Positions 1 to 7,068 of a stretch of 7,643 bases of DNA are shown one piece after another (position 1 is the stretch's first letter; every line of letters begins with the position of its first letter). The notes below the pieces were generated by a model, which was not told the DNA's origin, did no database searches, and worked only from the letters and a program-made list of their open reading frames with translations. The stretch covers positions 1 to 7,643 of the forward strand of contig JALVWZ010000350.1 in assembly GCA_027023115.1 (NCBI GenBank), in the 5' to 3' direction. The stretch comes from Thermaceae bacterium. GTDB taxonomy: Bacteria; Deinococcota; Deinococci; Deinococcales; Marinithermaceae. A program made the translations under genes and the position numbers.

Positions 1-257
1 CCGGCGCCGAGGCCGAAGACCGGCTCGGCCGCGCTGGCATAACCGTCAACAAAAACGGCATTCCCTTCGACCCCCAGCCGCCGCGCGTCACCAGCGGCAT
101 CCGCGCCGGCACCGCCGCGATCACCACCCGCGGCTTCGAGCCTGCCGAGATGACCCAGGTGGCCGAGTTCATGGACGCGGCGCTGCGCGAAAGCGCGCCC
201 TACCCCGAGCTGCGCGAGGGAGTACGCGCCTTTGCCCTGGCTCACCCAATGCCCTAG
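1..257 (+). CDS. glyA: Serine hydroxymethyltransferase, C-terminal fragment (gene starts before window)
   Basis: Only the last 84 codons are present, read in the frame whose codons start at base 3 and ending at TAG 255-257. The enzyme is a cytosolic PLP-dependent transferase that interconverts serine plus tetrahydrofolate with glycine plus 5,10-methylene-THF, feeding one-carbon metabolism. The fragment carries the C-terminal small-domain signature: [12 protein letters not shown], then [19 protein letters not shown]. The arginine of SGIR corresponds to the substrate-carboxylate-binding arginine of the family (Arg363 in E. coli numbering, from memory). The usual GTPA is GTAA here, a mild variant. 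The tail ends ALAHPMP, a normal family end, so the gene looks intact at its 3' side. No clear intrinsic terminator follows. The next gene, der, is about 495 bp away with its own promoter, so glyA is probably not co-transcribed with it by design. Confidence 0.96.
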   Translation, partial: GAEAEDRLGRAGITVNKNGIPFDPQPPRVTSGIRAGTAAITTRGFEPAEMTQVAEFMDAALRESAPYPELREGVRAFALAHPMP

Positions 258-690
258 AAGCCAAGGCTGCTGAACGATGAGCGGTGCGCGGCAGCAGGCC
301 CTGAAAACAGCAGGTGGCTCGTAGCTCGTGGCCTGTAGAAACACCGCATCGCAGACCCCAATTCCATCTGCCCGCCGCCTCCCACGTCACCTTCCAGCCC
401 ATAGGGGCGGACCCGTGCGCCGCCTTACGAGGGAGGCTGTAGCAGACCGGCGCTTCGTTGCCTCAGCCAAACGGGCGACCGTCATTCCTGCCATGTGAGA
501 CGTGAGGCTCGCGCGAGCCAGTCCAGACCGGCGCAGCCCCCATCGCTCGCAGAGGCTTCAGGAAACAATGGCGACGCAGCAGCGCCCCAATCCCGACCCC
601 TGACCTGGTCCTGGACCCCAGCTTCCGCTGGGGTGACGCAGGGAGACGCTCAGGGCGGCAGGAGGGCCTGAGCAACGCGTTCGCGCTCTG
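258..690. repeat. Gene-free stretch made of small repeats and hairpins, likely dispersed repetitive DNA
   Basis: No convincing gene lies between glyA and der. Visible structure: a tandem heptamer at 317-337; CAGGCC/GGCCTG inverted arms at 295-300 and 330-335; an 11-bp direct repeat CAGACCGGCGC at 443-453 and 524-534; a 14-bp perfect palindrome GGCTCGCGCGAGCC at 506-519; and a hairpin with 8-bp arms ACCCCAGC/GCTGGGGT and a TTCC loop at 615-634. The GTCATTCCTGCC edge (481-492) and the CTGGGGTGACGCAGG edge (628-642) resemble ends of intergenic repeats that I recognise in general form from many bacterial genomes. When translated they give spurious peptides such as ASPQRKLGS. Membership of a repeat family is inference: only one copy is visible here. 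Confidence 0.5.
317..337 (+). repeat. Tandem heptamer, three imperfect copies
   Basis: Three consecutive 7-mers are seen: GCTCGTA (317-323), GCTCGTG (324-330) and GCCTGTA (331-337). Copies one and two differ at the last base, and the third differs from the first at two positions. The array lies 60 bp downstream of the glyA stop in non-coding DNA. It looks like a short microsatellite-like repeat, with no role evident from the sequence. Confidence 0.55.
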
Positions 691-694
691 CACC

Positions 695-723
695 TAGGCA
701 AGGCCGCGCGCGTGCGGTAGACT
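695..723 (+). promoter_or_regulatory. Probable sigma-70-type promoter for der
   Basis: A -35-like TAGGCA (695-700, 4 of 6 with TTGACA) is followed by a 17-bp spacer and a -10-like TAGACT (718-723, 4 of 6 with TATAAT, both key TA..T positions kept). Transcription would begin near 730, leaving a leader of about 23 nt that contains GGGAG (738-742) before ATG 753. The placement at the end of the repeat-rich gap fits a dedicated der promoter. Confidence 0.5.
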
Positions 724-752
724 GGAGCTTCGGGCCGGGAGCCCTCTTTAAT

Positions 753-2051
753 ATGCGCAAGGTAGTCATAGTCGGACGCCCCAACGTGGGTAAGTCCAGC
801 CTCTACAACCGCCTGCTCGGCCGCCGCGACGCGGTGGTGGCCGACGAGGCCGGCGTTACCCGCGACCTCAAGGAGGCGGTGGTCGAAAACGAGCGCGGCC
901 GCTTCAAACTGGTCGACACCGGCGGTCTCTGGTCGGGCGACGCCTGGGAGCCCAAGATCAAGGAAAAGGTGGACCAGGCGCTCGAGGAGGCCGACCTGAT
1001 TCTCTTCCTGGTGGACGGCCGCGCCGAGCTGGCCCAGGCCGATTACGAGGTGGCCGACTACCTGCGCAAGTCGGGCAAGCCGGTGCTGCTGGTAGCCACC
1101 AAGGTAGACCACCCCAACCACGAGGCCTACCTGGGCGAACTCTATGCCCTGGGGTTCGGGGAGCCGCTGCCGACCTCGGTGGAACACCGCCGCGGCCTGG
1201 ACGAACTGGAAGAGGCCATCTGGCGGGCGCTGCCGGACGAAGAGGAAGAAACCCAGGTAGAAGTCCCGCCCATTCGCATCGCCATCATCGGCCGCCCCAA
1301 CGCCGGCAAGTCGAGCCTGCTCAACGCCATTCTCGGCGAAGAACGGGTGATAGTCTCCGACCAACCCGGCACCACCCGCGACAGTATAGACGTAGAACTC
1401 GACTACGGCGGCACCCGCTTCGTGCTGGTCGACACCGCCGGTATTCGCAAACGGCCAGAGACGGCCGTGGAGCACTTCGCGATTCAGCGCGCCCACCGCG
1501 TGATCAAGGAGGCCGACGTGGTGGTGCTGGCGGTAGACCCCTTCGAGCTGGGCGACCGCGAGCTGAAGATGGCCAATGAGGCCCTCGACGCCGGCAAGCC
1601 GGTCATCCTGGCCGTCACCAAGTGGGACGCGGTGCCCAAAGCGGAAGAACGCGAAGTGCGGCGAAAGCTGCGCGAAAAGCTGGCCCACTTAGAGAACCTG
1701 CCCATCGTTTACACCTCGGCGGCCAGCGGCCAGAACATCCACAAGATCTTTCAGATGGCGACGCGGCTCTACCACAAGGCGCGCCAGCGCTTCGACACCG
1801 CCGACCTCAACCGCTGGGTGCAGGTCTGGCTCACCAAGACGCGCGTTCCCAACTTCAAGGGACGGCCGCTCAAGATCTTCTTCGTTACCCAGCCCGAGGT
1901 GGCCCCGCCGCTGTTCGTCTTCTTCGTCAACCAGCCCAACTTCGTCACCCGTGCCTTCGAAAACTACATCAAGAACCGGATCCGCGAGGACCTGGACCTA
2001 CGTGAAATCCCTTTCAGGCTCGCCTGGCGCGGGCGCAAACAGCGTTCCTAA
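753..2051 (+). CDS. der: Ribosome-assembly GTPase Der (EngA), two tandem G domains plus KH-like domain
   Basis: Der is an essential cytosolic GTPase that binds the 50S precursor and helps its late maturation. The 432-aa protein has the full family architecture. G domain 1 has P-loop GRPNVGKS (8-15), switch GVTRD (34-38), DTGG (55-58) and TKVD (116-119). G domain 2 has P-loop GRPNAGKS (180-187), PGTTRD (205-210), DTAG (227-230) and TKWD (279-282). A C-terminal KH-like domain (about 345-432) contains FVNQP and ends in basic residues. Length is normal for the family. Both G4 motifs read TKxD instead of the common NKxD. TKxD occurs in other working GTPases such as Rac1, so activity is expected. 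The ATG start gives the canonical RKVVIVGRPNVGKS beginning; the only SD-like GGGAG is about 10 nt upstream and weak. The next gene starts 113 bp later, apparently as a separate unit. Confidence 0.97.
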   Translation: MRKVVIVGRPNVGKSSLYNRLLGRRDAVVADEAGVTRDLKEAVVENERGRFKLVDTGGLWSGDAWEPKIKEKVDQALEEADLILFLVDGRAELAQADYEVADYLRKSGKPVLLVATKVDHPNHEAYLGELYALGFGEPLPTSVEHRRGLDELEEAIWRALPDEEEETQVEVPPIRIAIIGRPNAGKSSLLNAILGEERVIVSDQPGTTRDSIDVELDYGGTRFVLVDTAGIRKRPETAVEHFAIQRAHRVIKEADVVVLAVDPFELGDRELKMANEALDAGKPVILAVTKWDAVPKAEEREVRRKLREKLAHLENLPIVYTSAASGQNIHKIFQMATRLYHKARQRFDTADLNRWVQVWLTKTRVPNFKGRPLKIFFVTQPEVAPPLFVFFVNQPNFVTRAFENYIKNRIREDLDLREIPFRLAWRGRKQRS

Positions 2052-2084
2052 AAAACTCTTCTCGCGTTCCTGGCTCCGGGCGGG

Positions 2085-2090
2085 TAGTCT
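2085..2090 (+). promoter_or_regulatory. Possible -10 box (TAGTCT) for the secreted-protein gene
   Basis: TAGTCT preceded by GGG lies 74 bp before the ATG at 2165, in the 113-bp gap after der. It fits the TAnnnT pattern of the other promoters in this window. No convincing -35 hexamer is found at 16-18 bp upstream, so this is tentative. No der terminator is visible in the gap, and read-through from der is also possible. Confidence 0.3.
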
Positions 2091-2164
2091 GCGATACCTC
2101 GCGCGCCTCCTTTTGGCCCTAGCCTGCGGTTGTGCCGCTAAGCGCGGACCGAAAGGAGCACGAA

Positions 2165-3628
2165 ATGCAAATACGCAAGATATTTACCGTAGGGTTGGCC
2201 CTGCTGGCTACGCTGGCGCTGGCCGGTGGCGGGCTGAAACGCGGCCTGCCTCAGTTCATGCCGGTGGACGCCGAAGAAGAAGGTTACTGGTACTCCCGTT
2301 ACAACCTGGGCAATCTGGTAATGCGCTCGGGACTGGGCGTTACCTTCCAGCCGTCCAAGGAGGCGGTTATGCAAATGATGCAGATGGTCGACGCCAACCC
2401 CGGCGACGGCGACCGCCCCGCGGTTCGCAAGGGCATCAGGTTGCTCAAGTTGGTCTATGTCGGTGGCGACCCGCACTACACCGCCAAACTGGATCCCAAC
2501 GACTTCGACACCCAGCACTGGGACCCGGCGGGTTTCGAGAAGCGCACCACCGCCTCCGCCAGCGGCTGGACGATCATGAAGGAGGCCGAGTGGGCCAAGC
2601 AATTCCACGTGGACGACCACTTCGGCACCCCCGCCAGCGACTTCGGGGCGCAGTGGCGCTTCGTGGGCATGATCATGAATGCCAGCGCCAAGACGCAGGC
2701 GAAGTACCTGGCCACCCAGATGACCCGCGCCGACGGACTGATCCCCAGCAGCGACGGCGGCATCGACTGGATCGGGCAGTGGGTGATGCTCGAGGCCTAC
2801 GCCAACCTGGCCGACTACCTGGCCGCCCCCACCCTGCCGCACAGCACCGGCAACCGCTACCGCGACCCGAAAGCGGCAGGCTTATTCCAGGGCGCCGCTG
2901 AACGCCTCTACGTCGCCCTGGCCCACCGGCAGCCGCAGGGCGCGCGGGAACTCTCGCAGGCGGTTCAGGCGCTTACCTGGTACGCCGCCCTCGAGGGCGA
3001 CGGCGTGGTCAAGGGTCGCCTGCGCAGCCTGGCCCTGCAGCTCACCAGCAGCGCGACCGAAAACCCCGGCGAGCTCGCCTACAAAGTGCGCGGGCTCGTG
3101 GAGGCATGGCGCGTGACCGGTGACGAGTTCTTCCGGCGCGTGGCCGCCCGTAGCTATCAGGAGCTGGTGGGAGACTACAACTTCGACCACGGCATGTTCA
3201 AGAGCGCCATGAACCACTCGATAGACGACGTGGCCGCCATCATGGGAGCCGTCAACGCTAGCCGGCTCTTCCTGGGCGACGCGATAGACCAGGATCGGGC
3301 CGAGCAGTTCTTCACCAACTTTTACGAAAGCGCCGTCAACCTGAGCGGGTTGCAACAGTCGGTACCGCCCATTCCCGTGGCCAAAGGCAAGTTCGAACAA
3401 GACGAGCCGCCCCTCTACTACGGGTATCCCACCATCCCCAAGCCGCCTATGGCCGGCGGCCCCTACGGCGTCGCGCCGGTATTCGCCGCCAGCATCACCT
3501 GGGACGCCGCCACCGGCACCTTCAAAGTCTCCGACGCTCGCTTCGACACCGCCGGCGCCATGCACGCCTCCAACGAGTTCATCTGGTTCCACAACGACGA
3601 GGTGAACGGCTTTCCCGAAGTGAAGTAA
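2165..3628 (+). CDS. Secreted protein of unknown function with signal peptide, possibly helical-toroid fold
   Basis: I do not recognise this 487-aa protein. ATG 2165 is chosen because AAAGGAG (2151-2157) sits 7 nt upstream; the in-frame GTG at 2132 would place extra residues before the signal peptide. The N-terminus is a classic Sec signal: MQIRK, a hydrophobic core (6-19), then LALA-GGG with likely cleavage after Ala20. There is no lipobox and no cysteine anywhere. The mature part is rich in Trp and Tyr and mostly helical in appearance. Segments at about 260-380, such as GLVEAWRVTGDEFFRRVAARSYQ (split about 320-342) and SIDDVAAIMGAVNASRLFLGD (362-382), resemble the paired helices of alpha/alpha-toroid or six-hairpin enzymes; this is inference. 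The Pro/Gly/Tyr-rich stretch 411-439 leads to a probable beta-rich tail (440-487). No heme, metal or protease motif is evident. It is transcribed alone and closed by a strong terminator. Confidence 0.88.
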   Translation: MQIRKIFTVGLALLATLALAGGGLKRGLPQFMPVDAEEEGYWYSRYNLGNLVMRSGLGVTFQPSKEAVMQMMQMVDANPGDGDRPAVRKGIRLLKLVYVGGDPHYTAKLDPNDFDTQHWDPAGFEKRTTASASGWTIMKEAEWAKQFHVDDHFGTPASDFGAQWRFVGMIMNASAKTQAKYLATQMTRADGLIPSSDGGIDWIGQWVMLEAYANLADYLAAPTLPHSTGNRYRDPKAAGLFQGAAERLYVALAHRQPQGARELSQAVQALTWYAALEGDGVVKGRLRSLALQLTSSATENPGELAYKVRGLVEAWRVTGDEFFRRVAARSYQELVGDYNFDHGMFKSAMNHSIDDVAAIMGAVNASRLFLGDAIDQDRAEQFFTNFYESAVNLSGLQQSVPPIPVAKGKFEQDEPPLYYGYPTIPKPPMAGGPYGVAPVFAASITWDAATGTFKVSDARFDTAGAMHASNEFIWFHNDEVNGFPEVK

Positions 3629-3647
3629 ACCCTGCCTCTCTACCCCC

Positions 3648-3679
3648 GCCCCGGCGCTCCCCCAGCGCCGGGGCTTTTT
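3648..3679 (+). terminator. Strong intrinsic terminator after the secreted-protein gene
   Basis: A perfect 11-bp stem, GCCCCGGCGCT (3648-3658) with AGCGCCGGGGC (3664-3674), encloses a CCCCC loop and is followed at once by TTTTT (3675-3679). It begins 19 bp after the TAA stop at 3628. This is the clearest Rho-independent terminator in the window. Confidence 0.93.
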
Positions 3680-3768
3680 GACGGGTCTGAAGAACTTACG
3701 GGAATCTAAGCGGGCGCCGGCCGATACCTGCGCGAAGAATACCCCTAGCGCTTTGCAGAGGCCGCCGT

Positions 3769-3822
3769 AAAAAGGAAGGCCGGGCGCTGCGCACTCGGCC
3801 CTGAGGGCGTGCAAACCCGGCC
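3769..3822 (-). terminator. Probable terminator of the leftward HEAT/DUF952 unit
   Basis: Read leftward, GGCCGGG (3822-3816) pairs with CCCGGCC (3784-3778). Inside are a GCAC/GTGC pairing and a GCCC-TCA-GGGC hairpin. The stem is followed by TTCCTTTTT (3777-3769). It lies 86 bp beyond the stop of the DUF952 gene, the right place to end that transcript. The interior loops make it less ideal than the 3648-3679 terminator. It might also be the 3' end of a separate small RNA. Confidence 0.5.
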
Positions 3823-3907
3823 CGCAGCAGCCGCAGCAGCGTTATTGGGGCGAAGTATAGCGCAGTCAAGCTGTGTTTGTGGAAGCGCTTGGTCGAAACG
3901 GTCGCGG

Positions 3908-4250
3908 CTACCACCTAAGCTCTGCAGGCAGGGTGAACCGCCCCCGCGCGTCCGGTGGGAACTCCCGGGCGGCGGTTACCGCGTCCAGGTTCAGCGGCCC
4001 GTAGACGTGGGGGTAGAGCCCGTCGTCGACGACATCGAAGCGTATTTCGGCCTGGAGTATGTCGGGGTCGATGACGAGAAGCACGAGGTCGCGCCGCCCG
4101 CGAAAAAGAGCGTTAGCCACTGCGACTACCTGATCCGGACGCGAGGCGTGAATGAACCCTTGAACGCAGGCTATTGGCGCGGTAGATTCCCTCGTGCACG
4201 GCGCGGCGCCAGGCATCTCGCGTGGTGATGTGCAGGATTGGTTCTCTCAT
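3908..4250 (-). pseudogene. DUF952-family gene broken by one frameshift
   Basis: Read leftward from ATG 4250, frame one gives MREPILHITTRDAW and continues through GIYRANSL, the usual DUF952 beginning (I-H-I-T-T-R-x-x-W). It then runs out of frame. From about 4165 another frame continues with VQGFIHAS, RPDQVVAVANALFRG, DLVLLVIDP, YPHVYGPLNLDAV and a normal end RGRFTLPAELRW before TAG 3910-3908. Joining the halves needs one extra base removed or two missing bases restored at about 4166-4168 (CTG/C/GTT). The second option gives the usual spacing before GFIH. Both halves are otherwise well conserved, so the break is recent or is a sequence error; I see no slippery site. The family is small, cytosolic and poorly characterised. 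GGAGA sits about 9 nt before the ATG, and the HEAT gene stop is 18 bp upstream, implying one operon. Confidence 0.85.
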
Positions 4251-4268
4251 ACTGCGTTTCTCCAAAGT

Positions 4269-4814
4269 TCAACGTTCCTCTTCGCTCTCGAGCAGCCGCG
4301 TAAGCCGCCGTACCAGCTTGCGGCTGCGGGCGCGGACCGCGGGGCTCTCCGACTCGAGCCCGGCGTTCACCAGCTTCCAGACAAGCGGCAGCCACTTCTC
4401 GCTGCGCTCCGCCAGTCCGGTCAGGGCCTCTAGCGCGTGCACGCGGACGATACGGCTCTTGTGGCTCAGGTACGACTCGAGCAGCTCGAATAGCCGTGCC
4501 TGTTGCGCCTCGGTCAGCTCGAGCCGCCCGGCCAGCTGCGCCAGGTGCCAGGCCACCTCCTGCTGCGGCTGGGTCGCCATCAGATTCAGCAGCCGCTCGG
4601 CGTAACCGGTGAGCAGCTCGGGGCGGCTGTTCGAGGCCTTTTCCAAGGCGTCGGCGGTGCGCATCCGCACCAGCGGGTCGTCTCCCTCCATTCCCGCGAA
4701 CAAAGCCCCGACCAGGGCGGGGTCGGCTCTTACCAGCTCCGCCACTTCCGCCGCCCGCCCGACCGAGCGGCGGTCGCCACCCTCCAGCATCTGCAGGATT
4801 TGCAGCTCGTCCAC
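4269..4814 (-). CDS. Small HEAT-repeat protein
   Basis: A 181-aa protein of repeated helix pairs, with no signal peptide or membrane segment, so probably a cytosolic protein-binding scaffold. HEAT-like units are visible at about 30-62 (DPALVGALFAG then DDPLVRMRTADALEKAS), 66-98, 104-135 (SRIVRVHALEALTGLAE) and 140-175 (SPAVRARSRKLVRRL). The D/S-xxVR-xxAxxAL signature repeats in these. Partner and pathway cannot be told from sequence. The start is GTG 4814 because GGAGGT (4826-4821) lies 6 nt upstream. The in-frame ATG at 4868 overlaps the probable -10 box and so could not be in the mRNA. The frameshifted DUF952 gene follows 18 bp downstream in the same direction. The marR-exporter unit diverges from it across a 134-bp shared regulatory gap. 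Its tail is very basic, then acidic (RSRKLVRRLTRLLESEEER). Confidence 0.85.
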   Translation of the reverse strand: MDELQILQMLEGGDRRSVGRAAEVAELVRADPALVGALFAGMEGDDPLVRMRTADALEKASNSRPELLTGYAERLLNLMATQPQQEVAWHLAQLAGRLELTEAQQARLFELLESYLSHKSRIVRVHALEALTGLAERSEKWLPLVWKLVNAGLESESPAVRARSRKLVRRLTRLLESEEER

Positions 4815-4866
4815 GAAGACACCTCCGCTACTGACCCGCGCCAAAGACCTTTCGCTACTTCGGACC

Positions 4867-4896
4867 ATTATAATTCCCGCGACCTCTTTATGCCTA
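4867..4896 (-). promoter_or_regulatory. Promoter of the leftward HEAT/DUF952 unit
   Basis: Read leftward, a -35-like TAGGCA (4896-4891) is followed by 18 bp and a perfect consensus -10 TATAAT (4872-4867). Transcription would start near 4860, giving a leader of about 45 nt with the SD at 4826-4821 and GTG at 4814. The same TAGGCA hexamer is used as the proposed -35 of der. Confidence 0.65.
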
Positions 4897-4899
4897 ACC

Positions 4900-4925
4900 T
4901 TAAATGTTTCATTTGAAATATTTAA
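4900..4925. promoter_or_regulatory. 26-bp palindrome, candidate MarR operator
   Basis: The left arm TTAAATGTTTCA (4900-4911), a TT centre (4912-4913) and the right arm TGAAATATTTAA (4914-4925) pair at 11 of 12 positions. It is an AT-rich island in GC-rich DNA. It covers the -35 box of marR (4913-4918) and starts 4 bp from the -35 of the leftward unit. MarR-family dimers typically bind such AT-rich palindromes in their own promoter, so autorepression of the marR-exporter operon is the natural reading. Confidence 0.75.
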
Positions 4926-4941
4926 TGACCTGTACTAGAAT
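4913..4941 (+). promoter_or_regulatory. Promoter of the marR-exporter operon
   Basis: TTGAAA (4913-4918, 5 of 6 with the -35 consensus), a 17-bp spacer, then TAGAAT (4936-4941, 5 of 6 with the -10 consensus). The predicted transcription start, about 7 nt past the -10, coincides with GTG 4949, so the mRNA would be leaderless. The -35 lies inside the candidate operator. Confidence 0.75.
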
Positions 4942-4948
4942 GGCGCTC

Positions 4949-5355
4949 GTGGATACCTGGCCCCTCCTGGTACGCATCTGGAAGCTGCAGCGCGGCCTGC
5001 TCAAGCAAGCCGCTCCCTGCATAGACGAACTCGGCCTTTCCCCGCGTGACCTGATGTTACTGGCGCTGATCGAGCGCTTTCCCTCGCCCGGTCTGCTGGC
5101 GCGGGAATTGCGCCTGCCAACGCCCAGCGTCAGCCACGCCATGAAGAGGCTCGAGAAGCACGGCTTCGTACAGCGCCAAAGCGACCCGGGCGACCTGCGC
5201 CGTTTCATATTCGCGCTTACCCAAAGCGGCCGCCGGGCGCTGGTAAGAGGTCAGGAATGCCTGCAGGCGGGGCTGCGCAAGAGCCTAGAGCGCCTTGAGC
5301 CCGCCGAGCAAGAAACGCTCGCGCGCCTGCTCGGCAAAGTAACGGAGGAACCGGC

Positions 5356-5359
<4 letters not shown>
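4949..5359 (+). CDS. MarR-family winged-helix transcriptional repressor
   Basis: A 136-aa dimeric DNA-binding regulator, predicted to repress the exporter it overlaps and to release DNA when a ligand binds. The MarR layout is clear: dimerisation helix 1 (1-25), DELGLSPRDLMLLALIE (26-42), then the winged helix-turn-helix with recognition helix TPSVSHAMKRLEKHGFV (58-74), the wing with DPGDLRRFIFALTQSGR (79-95), and C-terminal dimerisation helices (96-132). Cysteines at about 24 and 104 are not in the OhrR position, so redox sensing is not implied. GTG 4949 is chosen because the -10 box ends 7 nt before it. ATG 4940 overlaps the -10 and ATG 4904 lies in the operator; no SD precedes any of them. 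Its TGA overlaps the exporter ATG (ATGA, 5356-5359), implying translational coupling. Confidence 0.93.

Positions 5360-7064
<1,705 letters not shown>

Positions 7065-7068
<4 letters not shown>

Noticed and set aside
295..335. CAGGCC/GGCCTG inverted arms as a glyA terminator
   Set aside because: The arms are 6 bp with a 29-nt loop and no T-run, too weak to call.
463..693. Minus-strand 76-codon open frame in the intergenic gap
   Set aside because: The translation (with PQRKLGS-like runs) is typical of spurious peptides from intergenic repeats, with no RBS.
558..1688. Long open frame on the minus strand (376 codons) opposite der
   Set aside because: It lies antisense to the certain der gene, has no family motifs, and runs into the repeat region. 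High GC content leaves such frames open by chance.
2882..3814. Minus-strand 310-codon open frame opposite the secreted-protein gene
   Set aside because: It would cross the strong terminator at 3648-3679 and is antisense to a better-supported gene. The Gly/Val/His-rich translation is typical of a shadow frame.
3823..3840. GCAGCAGCC/GCAGCAGCG doublet as a repeat element or CRISPR-like unit
   Set aside because: It is only two 9-bp copies of a common GC-rich triplet pattern with no spacer structure.
3854..3869. TTGACT and TATACT read as one promoter
   Set aside because: Only 4 bp separate them, far too short for a -35/-10 pair; only other pairings were considered.
3809..4228. Plus-strand open frame of 139 codons across the DUF952 region
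   Set aside because: It is antisense to the DUF952 homology, with no RBS and no recognisable motifs.
4812..4868. ATG at 4868 as start of the HEAT-repeat gene
   Set aside because: It overlaps the TATAAT -10 box, while GTG 4814 has a perfectly spaced GGAGGT.
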